Part shown: positions 1 through 9,635 of the stretch, in pieces
How positions within the stretch are numbered: the first letter of the stretch is position 1
Layout: every line of letters starts with the position of its first letter
Assembly: GCA_028716975.1 (NCBI GenBank)
Contig: JAQUOU010000004.1
Coordinates: 143,069 to 207,068, forward strand
From: Methylobacter sp.
GTDB lineage: Bacteria; Pseudomonadota; Gammaproteobacteria; Methylococcales; Methylomonadaceae
Direction: 5' to 3'
DNA: 64,000 bases
Position numbers and translations under genes: made by a program
The notes under the pieces: model-generated
Databases searched by the model: none
Told to the model about the DNA's origin: nothing
What the model saw: the letters and a program-made list of their open reading frames with translations, nothing else

Positions 1-1224
1 CAATAATAATTCGGCGGGGAAACCAATAGTGCCCGGAATCCCGATGCTGGCCAGCGCAAATAAAAAATAAAAACCGGTTAAGCGCGGCATTACTTTAGCC
101 AAACCGCCCAAATGCACTGCTTCGGTGCTTCCCAGTCGATGTTGAATAAAACCGGCAATCAACATCAGGGAGCCGGCAACCAGGGTGAAATTGAATAATT
201 GAAAAATAGCGCCCTGAATGCCCTGCATATTTAAGGCCGTTATTCCGATTATAACCAAGCCGACATGACTGGCACCGGCATATGCCAGTAAACGGCGCAA
301 ATTAGTCTGTTGCAAGGCAATCAAGGCGCTGTAAACCAGGGTAACGGCGCCCAGGATACCAAGAGCCCAGCTGTATTCGACTGCTGCAGAAGGCGTCAGA
401 GGCATGGCGAACCGCATAATGCCATATGCGCCGAGCTTAAGGCCAACTAATAATGCCGTCAACTGCGTAGGTCCTTCCATTGCGGCTGTAGGCATCCAGG
501 TATGAAAAGGCACTAAAGGCGCTTTAACGGCAAAGCCGGTCATTAATAATAAAAAAATAAGAGGTTGTAAATTATCGGCCACTGGGGTTTCTAACAACAC
601 CGGCAAACTGAACGACAGATGCTGGGGAATGCTGCCACCCGTCTCGTTAGCATGATTGATCGCCAGCATGATAATTGCAAATAACAACGGCACGGCGCCA
701 AACAGCATAAACAGCGTATATTTCATCGCTGCACTACGCCGCCTCGGGCCAATGCCCCATAATCCGATCAAAAAGAAGATGGGCGGCAGAGTCAGTTCCC
801 AGAATAAAAAGAACAGCATCATATCCAGTGCGCAAAATACCCCTATGGTGACACTTTCCAGAGCCAATATCAGGGCAAAATGGAAATGCCGGGCATGTTG
901 TACTGAATTCCACGACGCCATAATCGCCATTAGCGTCAGCAGCGCTGACATGGGTAAAAACAACACCGAAATGCCATCGATACCGACCATATAGTCAATA
1001 TTCAGATTGGGTATCCAGGCATATTGTTCGACCAGTTGGAAATTATCGCCATTGCCGGCATTAAACAATCGCACTACGACCAATGCCGCGACTAATTCGA
1101 GAACGGCAATCGACAGGGCAATCTTTTTAGCCAGATTTATATTGCGGATAAAGCCGGTTGCAACAGCACCCAATAATGGCAACATAATCAGCAGGCTTAG
1201 AATGGGGAAGGGCGCTTCACTCAT
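1..1224 (-). CDS. NuoM-like proton-translocating membrane subunit (C-terminus cut by window)
   Basis: Read from position 1224 toward 1, this is an open frame of 408 codons that leaves the window before its stop. It begins MSEAPFPILSLL and is almost entirely hydrophobic. It carries the NuoM/antiporter signatures MVGIDGISVLF (near residue 80) and GFAVKAPLVPFHTWMP followed by AMEGPTQLTALLVGLKLG, including the membrane lysines used for proton transfer in complex I subunits. The start ATG overlaps the end of the upstream gene by 8 bp, indicating translational coupling. It is the last visible gene of the DabA operon. Since no other complex I genes are seen here, a role as a proton-driven module of the carbon uptake complex is inferred. 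Family is secure, substrate is not. Confidence 0.85.
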   Translation of the reverse strand, partial: MSEAPFPILSLLIMLPLLGAVATGFIRNINLAKKIALSIAVLELVAALVVVRLFNAGNGDNFQLVEQYAWIPNLNIDYMVGIDGISVLFLPMSALLTLMAIMASWNSVQHARHFHFALILALESVTIGVFCALDMMLFFLFWELTLPPIFFLIGLWGIGPRRRSAAMKYTLFMLFGAVPLLFAIIMLAINHANETGGSIPQHLSFSLPVLLETPVADNLQPLIFLLLMTGFAVKAPLVPFHTWMPTAAMEGPTQLTALLVGLKLGAYGIMRFAMPLTPSAAVEYSWALGILGAVTLVYSALIALQQTNLRRLLAYAGASHVGLVIIGITALNMQGIQGAIFQLFNFTLVAGSLMLIAGFIQHRLGSTEAVHLGGLAKVMPRLTGFYFLFALASIGIPGTIGFPAELLL

Positions 1225-2827
1225 AGCGGCCGCTATTGGCGTCGTCATTGCATTGTCTATTGTCGGCGCTGCTACAGTCATCATCCGGTTCAGTCATCGT
1301 ACCGGTCTGCGGTTTATCATGCGAGGGATACTGCGCGGCCATGCCGGCCGCATCCTGATCTATAAAATTCAGCCACGGCGTTGTATAAAAGCCTGTGCCT
1401 ATAAGTAACAGGCAAATCACCACGGTAATGATGCGTTCTTTTACCACCGGATGATGGGTGCTGCTGTAAGGTTGTTGGACCCGTTTAGGGGTGGCTATAA
1501 ATATCTGTTGAAAAGCCCGTAATAAAAAAGCGGCGGCCAGAACATTGCCGGTCAAGATGGCAATGGCGACCAGCCAGCCGTGGGTTTCAATAGTTCCTTC
1601 AATAAGAATATGGGCGGCATCAAATCCCGGCGTACCGGGCATAACCATAGTGCTCAGTGCAGAAATCAGGAACAGCAATGCTATGGTGGAATTGGTGTCA
1701 AACAACCCGCCCAACCGTGGGCTAAAAGCGGTACGCGTCCTTTCATATATCAAACCCACGCTGAACAGCATGCCTGCTGTCGCCAGACCATAAGCAGCAG
1801 AAAGCAGGATACTGCCTTCCAGTCCGTAATCATTAAAACAGAAAATACCGATTACTAGCATACCGGTATGGCTGATGACGGCAAAAGCCAGCAGCCGCCG
1901 AATATTGATTTGCATAAGCGCCAGCAATGCGCCGTAAAAAATACTGATCAACCCCAGCGTTACCACAAACCCGGACCATTGTTCGGCAACGCCGGGGACC
2001 AGCGGCAAAATAAAACGGATGACCGCATAAATACCCAGCTTTAAACCCACCAAAAAAATAGCGGCGCTGGCAACTGTACCTTGTTCCGCCAGAACCGGCA
2101 ACCAGCCATGGAAAGGAAATAGCGGCATACGAATAGCAAAACCAAAAAACAGCAGAATAAAAATCAATACCTCATCATGCAAATAGGCATTATTCTGCTT
2201 TAAGGTCAGCCAGTCGAAAGTCAGGTCATGTTCGGAATCTATTAATCCAAAAGCCAGCAACATAAAACCGGCCAAGGCCATCAGCAGACCGCTGCCCCAG
2301 TATTGCAATAATACACCGATTACCCAAAGCCGGTTTTGCCCGGTTCCGGCATGTTTGGTCAGCAGCACGACGGGAACCAGCTCCAGTACGCACCATAGCC
2401 AGAATTGCATCACATTCATGGCAGCAAAAGCGCCGATCAATATGGCTTCATAACCGAGCAGGCAGGCAATAAACAGCCGGTCAGCGACATGCCGGGTAAT
2501 CAGCGTGTAGACCAGAGCCAGCAAGGTTAAAACAGCCGTCAGTGGAATAAATAATATATTGGCTCCATCGACGCCTACGCTGTAACTGAGACCGGCGAAA
2601 TTAACCTGTTCAACCCAATGAATACCGGGATTACCGGCATCAAAAACAGATAGCAGATAAAGGCTCAGCATTAAAGTCAACAGCGTTCCGGCAAAACCGA
2701 AGCGCAGTGCTACAGTCGATGAACCGGCATACAGGATAGCTGACATTGTTGCCAGAGGCACCAGCGTCAGCGTAGTTAACAGCGGAAAAGCGGCGGACTC
2801 CGGCCAGAAGGTAACATTGATATCCAT
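1217..2827 (-). CDS. NuoM/NuoN-like membrane subunit with Arg in place of the TM7 Lys
   Basis: The product is a polytopic membrane protein of 536 aa of the proton-conducting NuoL/M/N (Mrp antiporter) family. The core signature reads GFAIRMPLFPFHGWLP, then a GLKLGIYAVIRF helix. Relative to the neighbouring NuoM-like proteins (GFGVKMP, GFAVKAP) the conserved lysine is an arginine. The acidic hydrophilic C-terminal tail (about the last 45 residues, with EPDDD) is not typical of NuoM. ATG 2827 is preferred because GAGG lies 5-8 bases upstream; a TTG at 2845 in the same frame would overlap the upstream stop. It overlaps the next gene by 8 bp. It probably belongs to the DabA-associated complex. Confidence 0.85.
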   Translation of the reverse strand: MDINVTFWPESAAFPLLTTLTLVPLATMSAILYAGSSTVALRFGFAGTLLTLMLSLYLLSVFDAGNPGIHWVEQVNFAGLSYSVGVDGANILFIPLTAVLTLLALVYTLITRHVADRLFIACLLGYEAILIGAFAAMNVMQFWLWCVLELVPVVLLTKHAGTGQNRLWVIGVLLQYWGSGLLMALAGFMLLAFGLIDSEHDLTFDWLTLKQNNAYLHDEVLIFILLFFGFAIRMPLFPFHGWLPVLAEQGTVASAAIFLVGLKLGIYAVIRFILPLVPGVAEQWSGFVVTLGLISIFYGALLALMQINIRRLLAFAVISHTGMLVIGIFCFNDYGLEGSILLSAAYGLATAGMLFSVGLIYERTRTAFSPRLGGLFDTNSTIALLFLISALSTMVMPGTPGFDAAHILIEGTIETHGWLVAIAILTGNVLAAAFLLRAFQQIFIATPKRVQQPYSSTHHPVVKERIITVVICLLLIGTGFYTTPWLNFIDQDAAGMAAQYPSHDKPQTGTMTEPDDDCSSADNRQCNDDANSGRYE

Positions 2828-2834
2828 CAAAGCC

Positions 2835-4397
2835 TCAAAACGCAACCAGTAATGTTATAAATACAAACAATACCAGATAGCGGGGCCTCAGTATTAACTG
2901 TTCGAATTTATTGGCGATATGACCCAGCCGGCGGCCATAATCGATTGCATCTTTATCTATTCCGTGTAATACAAAGCGGTCTTCAAACCCGTGCGTGACA
3001 GCAGCGGCCCATTCAGTCAGTTTGCCCGCCAGGCCGCTGCCATGGGCAAAATCATTGGAGTCGTTATTTAGGCGGGCGCCAATCGTTTGCTCTTCAAGTT
3101 GCGCCAGGGTTGATATGGCGCGGATTGCAGGAGCCGGAGCACCCATGATGCGATCAACGATATAATCATCGAAATAACTGAGATCGCGCGCCAGCCGGCG
3201 AATCGGATTTACCAATGTCCGATCGGTAATCTGATCCAGCCAGAAACGCTGTAGTGAGGCAATATAAAGCCAGCGCAGCCTTGCAATGGCAGGCGCAACG
3301 GGTTTTATGGGAGCATCGCGCACAGCCTGCATGATTGACGGAGCAGTAAAGAGTTGATAGCCGCGAACGACGGCATGAGCGCAAAGATGCCAGCCGGCCA
3401 GTTGCCAAAAGCCCAGGCCACATTCAAGAAACATCAGTCCTAATTGCCCTGATACGGCAAAAACCAGCGAACTTTTAATATCCGTCTGGGTCAGCCCAAC
3501 GCTGAAACCATAGACAGCAGTGGTTAATCCTCCTGCCGCAACCACAGCCATGGCAAACGGCGCCTGTTCAAAAACCGGCTGCAGCAGAATCAACAAATAA
3601 ATACCGGCATGTATCATTACTGCGCCGTAAAACACCGCGCTTGATGGCGTGGGCCCTTCCATCGCCCTTGCCAACCACGGCGTAAAAGGAACGGCTGCTG
3701 ATTTGGCGAATGCCGCTACTGTAAAACAAAGAGCTATTCCGGTTGCCTCACCGGGGGAAATTTGTCTAGCCAGAGCGTTGAGTTTGGCCCAGTTAACGGT
3801 ATCGGCCCAGACATAGCTCAACCCGATTCCTAAAATAAACCCGGCATCGCCGATACGGTTAGTGATAAAGACGCGCGTGGCATTATGCGCGGCAACCGGG
3901 CGGTCATAAGCAAACGCTATCAAAAGATAGGAACATAAGCCGGCAATTTCCCAGCCAAAAAAGGTGCCGACTGCGTTCCCGGATAATACCAGCAACAGCA
4001 TGGCCGAAGAAAAAAGGCAAAGGATAAAAAAGAACCGGTGATAACCGGGTTCTCTATGTAGGTAGTTGATTGAAAAACGGATGGCGATAAATAACAGGAG
4101 TGAAAATAAAAGGGCCAATCTGATATGAAAGCCGTTGGTAATAAAATTCACTCGAATATTCAGCGTATCACTCCCAAGCCATTGACCGACACTGAAAAAA
4201 CCCAGATTTTTGCCCAATAAATCCGCGCTCAAGAGAGTCATGGACAGCAGACATGACATGCTGATAGTCCAGGTAGCGATATCCGCAGTCAGGACTTCAC
4301 GGCGTTCTTCATTCAGCACATTCGTTAATTGACCGATACCGATGATGGTTGCAGCGAGCAATGGTAACAAGGGAATTAAAACAACTAATGCATCCAT
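2835..4397 (-). CDS. NuoL-like (DabB-type) proton-translocating membrane subunit
   Basis: This is a 520-aa integral membrane protein of the NuoL/MrpA family and the likely DabB partner of the adjacent DabA. Visible features are GWEIAGLCSYLLIAF, ITNRIGDAGFILGIG and AKSAAVPFTPWLARAMEGPT, with the proton-path lysine retained. It is shorter than complex I NuoL (about 610 aa) and matches the usual length of DabB-type subunits. A hydrophilic stretch at roughly residues 375-490 precedes a final membrane helix. It starts 4 bases after the dabA stop. In known DAB systems this subunit couples the proton gradient to CO2 hydration by DabA. That role here rests on family and gene order. Confidence 0.88.
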   Translation of the reverse strand: MDALVVLIPLLPLLAATIIGIGQLTNVLNEERREVLTADIATWTISMSCLLSMTLLSADLLGKNLGFFSVGQWLGSDTLNIRVNFITNGFHIRLALLFSLLLFIAIRFSINYLHREPGYHRFFFILCLFSSAMLLLVLSGNAVGTFFGWEIAGLCSYLLIAFAYDRPVAAHNATRVFITNRIGDAGFILGIGLSYVWADTVNWAKLNALARQISPGEATGIALCFTVAAFAKSAAVPFTPWLARAMEGPTPSSAVFYGAVMIHAGIYLLILLQPVFEQAPFAMAVVAAGGLTTAVYGFSVGLTQTDIKSSLVFAVSGQLGLMFLECGLGFWQLAGWHLCAHAVVRGYQLFTAPSIMQAVRDAPIKPVAPAIARLRWLYIASLQRFWLDQITDRTLVNPIRRLARDLSYFDDYIVDRIMGAPAPAIRAISTLAQLEEQTIGARLNNDSNDFAHGSGLAGKLTEWAAAVTHGFEDRFVLHGIDKDAIDYGRRLGHIANKFEQLILRPRYLVLFVFITLLVAF

Positions 4398-4401
4398 TAT
4401 C

Positions 4402-7400
4402 TTAAAAAACCGGCATTTCAGGCTGTTTAATCAGTACAGGCGGCACCGGCAGAGTATGATCGCGATAACAGTCCATGGACTTTTCACAGACCGGTAAATC
4501 TTTTACTTCAGCTTGCCACAGGACAAAACCTGTTCCTCTTTCGAAGATAAAAATTTCACCGCTGTCCGGGTCTTTAGTGCTCAAATGCACCCATCCGCCG
4601 CCAATCAGCTCCCGCAAACTTTCCTGACGATCAACTATTTGTTCCAATACCGAAGTTTTGGCCTCCACCAGAATCTGCAAGCGCATGGCTTCGTGAATTT
4701 CAACCATTTGCCTGGGCAAACCGGTGCGTAAATCACTGCTCGCTCCTTCCATGACGCCAAAAAAGCCGGTGACATTATGCGGAACTTTAGAACCGCAACC
4801 AAAACGTTCGTTATTAACCGTGGAAAAATAGTATTCCAGATTAATACCTGCGCCGACAGGGCCAACAGCGAGCAAAATATCTTCCAATAGCTTGCCGTCC
4901 GGATCCTGAGTTGGGTCATAAGAAATCAAAAACAGGCGGCGATCAAAGAATGCGCCTTGCGTTAACGATCTCCGACCTATCAATGCCGCCGCATTGGTGG
5001 CGTGGCCCAGTTCAGGACGGACCTGAGAGAAATCGGCAGCGCGTTCCTGTATATGCGCCAAAGCTTGTTTCGGCGTGGGGTTGCGCGGTGCGGAGGCCAA
5101 TCGGCGACAGCGTTCGTGCGCTGACATCCGGCGAGCATGCAGCAGTTCATCCAGTAACTTATTGAAGGCAGGCTGATGCCCGGCAGGCATATCATTCAGG
5201 TCGTACCAGCTGATCTCTTCGTTACAGGTATTATGTTCAGCCCCGATAAACCAGGTATCGGATGGAATATTGATGCCGCGTTCCGCTAAACGGTTGCGTA
5301 TTTCAGGACGATTGGCCATTGCCGCGAAGACGCGCGCATTCGGCCCGCCATGCCGGCCGCTGCAGGCGCCGCAATCGTAAGCCGCCATATGGGAGTTATT
5401 CTGGCTGATGGAACCGTGCCCCATCAGAACAACCAGTTCGGAAAATCCGTAAGTCAAACCGGTATTACGTAAAAAACCTGCTACCCGGTCGGCCTGTTCG
5501 CTATCGGTAAAGCCGAGTTTGGGATATTCCGGCGACGCAACCGTCGTGTTATCCAGTGAAGTAAACAGCAGCCGGGTTTTAACATCCGGCGAAACCCGCC
5601 GCGCAAAACCTGCGACCAGACTTTGCTGAACTTTCGGCAGCAGTGATTTACCCAATAAACCGGCTAACGTAACCGGCGCTATTGCGTCAATAACAGGATG
5701 CGACAACAACAGGTTGCGGCGTAAGCCCTGATATACCAGATTAGCAATCCGATGACGCAGCTTGCGGCCTCTGTTATGTCTGGCCAGTGCGTGCTCGCTG
5801 CCGGGTCGCGGCACTTCCTTCACTTCATGGGACGGAGTCACGACCACAGGACACAACGGAGTCACGTGGCTGTCATCCAGGCCTTTATAATTCATGGGAA
5901 CGCCAAAAAATCCGGCGGCCCCCAACGTTTCAATAGCAGGATTGAGTTCTTCAAGATGACGGCGAAAACCTTCTTCCCGGTCATCCATGCAGAATATGAT
6001 TTGCGCGTCAGGACGGGTTTCGCGTTTAGCCCAGCGGCCGCGGTTATGATTGGCGCGCAATGCCTGAAAAAAACGTTCCCGGTAATGATATTCGTAAGCG
6101 GTTAACCACACTTTACTACGCTCATTGACGGTAAATTCATCCACTATCCCCAGCATCTGCTGCAAATCTTGTTTATGCAGATTTTCTACGTGAGCGGCGC
6201 TTAATCCCAAATGCTGGCATAAGCGAAACAGTCGCCAGCCGCTGTTGCAGACCGAGCATCCGGCGTTATTTTCTGCCATCGAGCTGAATTGCCAGGTACG
6301 GATCAGGTCGGCAAGCTGTTGCCAGTCGGCGCGATTATGGCGTTCTGACCCTGCATGACTGGTTAATGATTCCGCCATTTGGGTCAAATATTCCGGCAAA
6401 TTTCCCTGATATAAGTGTCTGCGCACCATAAATTCAGACAGATTTTTACGGAAATAGCCTTGCAGCGAGCTCAGCCTGGCTTCAATTTTCCAGGTCTGGC
6501 GGCAAACCTGATTAAGCCAGAGCCTGTCGAGAGTCAAGCGGATAGCCAGATACTCGGCAAGTTTCACAGGCGCATTATTCGCCGTATTGTATGTAGGATG
6601 TTGCTGACGCCAGTTAATCATTCCTGACCAGCCGGGCAATTCCAATGCCAGCCGGCGTAAATAGCCTTCCCATTGCGCTTGCGGTATTTCCAGATGGTTT
6701 AGCTGCAGGATAATAGCGTCTACCGCATCTTCCGGTAATTCGCCGGTAATCTGCCGCCAGTCTGGCAGCTCATGCAAAAAAGAATTCGCGTCATATCGAA
6801 CCGTTGCCCGCCATGCGCCATAAAAGCCTAACCGGCTGCGTTCAGGCAATTGCCAGGGCGCAATACCTTCATCCATGGCGGAAGCACACAGCCGTATCAG
6901 CTGCGGGCGAATGGAATCGAGAATATCCGTACCGCTCAATGCCAGAATAAAGCCGCGCAAGCTGATGCTATCGCCTACCTGTCCCAGTAGTTCATCCAGT
7001 GCAGCACCTGCTTGTTGCCGCATGTGTTGATGTGCCGAAATGCCGTTTGTGTCTGCGTGTTCAGAGTGAACCTTTACCAGCCAGTGTTCAGCCTGCTCAA
7101 GCGACAAATCAAGCATATTCTCCGCGTGCAAGGCCGCTTGTTCTAACCCGAGCTTATTTAAAATAGCCTGCCAAAGATGCCTGATGTCATTTTTTGGACG
7201 GTTATCGGCTGTTAACAATTCGCAGCGAACTTTTTCAGGCACATCGGCTTGCACAGAGTCCAAAGCATGTAATTCCTCTATTTGCCAATTTAACCGGCTA
7301 ACGGTAACGCCTTGCAGATCAAATAACACTGCAATCCGGTAAATATCATTACGGGTGATTATTTTATCCGGTAATGCGCAAACGATTTGCCCTGCTTGTA

Positions 7401-7695
7401 ATCTTGCATTATGCGCAAGTGCTGCCGATATGTCGGCGTCATTAATGCGCCCCTGCTGATAAATATTACGGTATTGCGCTTCAGGGAGATAGCCGCAATT
7501 ACCGGTTAATGCTTCCGATGCCGCCAACGCCTCTTCAAACGGCAGATGCTGATAACCGTGCAAGGTATTATGATGGACGAAATCAAGAATCGGCGCCTGT
7601 CCGGGCAGGACATGATCCAAAGGGTTAAGGGCCGTAATGATATGCTCACGCAGCAAATCAATGTCAGGGACGAGTTTTTGAAGAGATTCCCGCAT
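4402..7695 (-). CDS. dabA: DabA-type inorganic carbon transporter subunit (DUF2309)
   Basis: The 1097-aa product belongs to DUF2309, the family of DabA, a beta-carbonic-anhydrase-like zinc protein that works with DabB to accumulate bicarbonate in the cytoplasm. All four active-site positions are present: Cys569 and Asp571 in FCMDDREEGFRRHLEE, His760 in LMGHGSISQNNSH and Cys775 in DCGACSG. The His-Cys spacing of 15 matches the characterised enzyme. The N-terminus has the family feature LDFVHHNTLHGYQHLPFEEAL. The protein is longer than minimal DabA (about 830 aa), with most of the excess before the catalytic core. It sits between NuoM-like and NuoL-like genes with gaps of 8 and 4 bases. A soluble, membrane-bound location is expected. 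Confidence 0.9.
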   Translation of the reverse strand: MRESLQKLVPDIDLLREHIITALNPLDHVLPGQAPILDFVHHNTLHGYQHLPFEEALAASEALTGNCGYLPEAQYRNIYQQGRINDADISAALAHNARLQAGQIVCALPDKIITRNDIYRIAVLFDLQGVTVSRLNWQIEELHALDSVQADVPEKVRCELLTADNRPKNDIRHLWQAILNKLGLEQAALHAENMLDLSLEQAEHWLVKVHSEHADTNGISAHQHMRQQAGAALDELLGQVGDSISLRGFILALSGTDILDSIRPQLIRLCASAMDEGIAPWQLPERSRLGFYGAWRATVRYDANSFLHELPDWRQITGELPEDAVDAIILQLNHLEIPQAQWEGYLRRLALELPGWSGMINWRQQHPTYNTANNAPVKLAEYLAIRLTLDRLWLNQVCRQTWKIEARLSSLQGYFRKNLSEFMVRRHLYQGNLPEYLTQMAESLTSHAGSERHNRADWQQLADLIRTWQFSSMAENNAGCSVCNSGWRLFRLCQHLGLSAAHVENLHKQDLQQMLGIVDEFTVNERSKVWLTAYEYHYRERFFQALRANHNRGRWAKRETRPDAQIIFCMDDREEGFRRHLEELNPAIETLGAAGFFGVPMNYKGLDDSHVTPLCPVVVTPSHEVKEVPRPGSEHALARHNRGRKLRHRIANLVYQGLRRNLLLSHPVIDAIAPVTLAGLLGKSLLPKVQQSLVAGFARRVSPDVKTRLLFTSLDNTTVASPEYPKLGFTDSEQADRVAGFLRNTGLTYGFSELVVLMGHGSISQNNSHMAAYDCGACSGRHGGPNARVFAAMANRPEIRNRLAERGINIPSDTWFIGAEHNTCNEEISWYDLNDMPAGHQPAFNKLLDELLHARRMSAHERCRRLASAPRNPTPKQALAHIQERAADFSQVRPELGHATNAAALIGRRSLTQGAFFDRRLFLISYDPTQDPDGKLLEDILLAVGPVGAGINLEYYFSTVNNERFGCGSKVPHNVTGFFGVMEGASSDLRTGLPRQMVEIHEAMRLQILVEAKTSVLEQIVDRQESLRELIGGGWVHLSTKDPDSGEIFIFERGTGFVLWQAEVKDLPVCEKSMDCYRDHTLPVPPVLIKQPEMPVF

Positions 7696-7703
7696 CTTGT
7701 ATT

Positions 7704-9179
7704 TTATAATACCCGCAACCTGATCAGGCTGTGCATTTGAGTAATGGTTGCTGATGACAGATCAATCAATGCCGCCGGCAGCAAACCGAATAATACGATT
7801 CCGCCTACCAGTATGCCGGCAGCTAACAGTTCCGGCGGCCTCAAATCTTCTATCGTTTGCATTTGCGGTTTTACAGGACCTGTAAATAGCAGACCAATGG
7901 TACGAATGGCGTAAGCCGCGCTAATCAGGATACTGAGACTAAAAAACATCATTAAGCCGCCCCATTGCTGAAAACCGCCAATAAGCGCATGAAGTTCGGC
8001 AATAAATCCAACTGAACCCGGCAAACCCATCGCTGCAAATAAGGTTAAAGTCATGAATAAGGCAAAACGCGGCATTACCTGAACCAGTGAACTGTAATCC
8101 TGAATATTACGGGTATGGGTGCGTTCATAAAGCAATCCCACCAGCAGAAACAGCGCACCGGCAATCAGTCCGTGAGCGGTCATTTGCAATACTGCGCCGG
8201 TCATTCCCGCTTCATTCAAGGTAGCAATACCCAATAAAACAATGCCCATGTGGCTGATGGAAGAATAGGCGATCATAGCCTTAAGATCACTTTGCCTCCA
8301 GGCTAGCAAGCCGCCGTATAACATGCTGAACAACGCCAGAAAAACCAGTAATGATTGTAATAACTGCGCGGCTTCCGGCAACATGACGACCGCTCTTATC
8401 AGGCCGTAAGCCCCCATTTTCAGTAAAATTCCGGACAGCAGGATACTGATGGGACTGGGTGCTTCAACGTGAGCCAGAGGCAGCCAACCGTGCAGCGGAA
8501 AAATCGGCATTTTGACGCCGAATCCGATCAAAAAACCCAGCAGGACCAAAACCTGCTCATACCGGGGCATGTCTTGCGCGGCCTGATGCATAGAGGTCAT
8601 CAACGAGCCGCCGTGTTCGAGATCATACTGGCTGATGGCGAGTAAACTGATCAGCATAAAAATCGACCCGCCCATTGTGTAGAGAACAAAGTTTAGACTT
8701 GCCGCATGGCGGCGTTTGCCTCCCCAACGATCAATCAGGAAAAATAGCGGGATAAGAGTCACTTCCCAGAATATGTAAAATAATGCCCAATCCTGAGCCA
8801 GAAAGACGCCCAACATGCCGAACTCAAGCAATAATACGCAAATATAATAGCCCTTAACACTGCTGGAAATTGTAAAAGAGGCCAATAATGCTATGGACGT
8901 GAGTAAAGTTGCCAAAACCAGCAGGGGCATTGATAAGCCGTCAATACCCAGCGCATAAGCGCTGCCGAGGTTCGGATTGAGCGGAAAATACTCGTTGAAT
9001 TGTAAATTGGCGTCGCGCCGGTCATAAATTATAACCAGCCAACAGGTTAATAAAAAGGCGAGAGTGGTGAATAAATTAGCTACATAACGGATAACAGAAG
9101 CTTTCCGGCCCGGAATTACAGCTACAAGTAAAACCCCCATCGCCGGTGTCCAGAGCAGTATGCTGAGAATTCCCACCAT
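7704..9179 (-). CDS. NuoM-like proton-translocating membrane subunit (first gene of the dab operon)
   Basis: This 491-aa polytopic membrane protein is the most canonical NuoM homologue in the cluster. It shows LGIDGLSMPLLVLATLLT, FWEVTLIPLFFLIDRWGG, GFGVKMPIFPLHGWLPLAHVEAPSPISILLSG and LLKMGAYGLIR, keeping the family's charged membrane residues. ATG 9179 is preceded by AAAGGAA at a good distance. The stop lies 8 bases before dabA, so it is probably co-transcribed as the promoter-proximal gene of the five-gene operon. It could be mistaken for nuoM of complex I, but no other nuo subunits are nearby. Confidence 0.88.
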   Translation of the reverse strand: MVGILSILLWTPAMGVLLVAVIPGRKASVIRYVANLFTTLAFLLTCWLVIIYDRRDANLQFNEYFPLNPNLGSAYALGIDGLSMPLLVLATLLTSIALLASFTISSSVKGYYICVLLLEFGMLGVFLAQDWALFYIFWEVTLIPLFFLIDRWGGKRRHAASLNFVLYTMGGSIFMLISLLAISQYDLEHGGSLMTSMHQAAQDMPRYEQVLVLLGFLIGFGVKMPIFPLHGWLPLAHVEAPSPISILLSGILLKMGAYGLIRAVVMLPEAAQLLQSLLVFLALFSMLYGGLLAWRQSDLKAMIAYSSISHMGIVLLGIATLNEAGMTGAVLQMTAHGLIAGALFLLVGLLYERTHTRNIQDYSSLVQVMPRFALFMTLTLFAAMGLPGSVGFIAELHALIGGFQQWGGLMMFFSLSILISAAYAIRTIGLLFTGPVKPQMQTIEDLRPPELLAAGILVGGIVLFGLLPAALIDLSSATITQMHSLIRLRVL

Positions 9180-9635
9180 TTGTATTTCCTTTACTCTGAA
9201 TGTTATCTGTTAGCTTGCAAAAAAGACTAATTCTACTTTAGGATCGCTGATTGACAAGTATTAACAGATAAATTGATCTTAATTAAAAACTCCTTTGGCT
9301 AAACCTATGGCCATGTCTGCGTTATAAATGGCGCGCTTGACTAAAGCCGAAGTGATATCAAAATCAAAGTGGTAATGCTGCTTGCGGATAATTATCTATT
9401 AGAGGATGAAAATAATACCGGATGTGTCCGTGAATCATGCCCGTCAAGCTGTAGGGGTATAATGTCAAGCGAAATTATTTATATTTATTCGAAATTAACT
9501 GTTCTGTTACTCAACTTTTCCTTTAATAAACCCAGTTCATATCATTCACTGAAGATTCGAACCAATACAATTTAAAACCAGAGTAAAACCATTTCCATTC
9601 CCTTTGGTATTGAGAGCTTCGTCAATATATTACTG
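9180..9635. other. Intergenic region upstream of the dab operon with a possible coding remnant
   Basis: This AT-rich spacer of about 455 bases should hold the promoter of the dab operon, but no convincing -35/-10 pair was seen. On the minus strand, 9386 to 9279 reads as a protein-like stretch of about 35 codons (HYHFDFDITSALVKRAIY followed by NADMAIGLAKGVFN and a stop), preceded in frame by stops. The flanking sequence is open in another frame. This suggests the decayed end of a gene; its family was not recognised. A 68-codon plus-strand frame at 9369-9575 has no coding character. Confidence 0.4.

Noticed and set aside
1007..1408. 133-codon plus-strand open frame
   Set aside because: It lies antisense to the two NuoM-like genes, has a scrambled composition and no ribosome binding site.
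5752..6105. 117-codon plus-strand open frame
   Set aside because: Antisense to the catalytic core of dabA, whose motifs are all intact in the minus frame.
1..9179. Part of a standard complex I (nuo) operon
   Set aside because: DabA is embedded between the subunits and no hydrophilic nuo genes are present, although sequence beyond position 1 is unseen.
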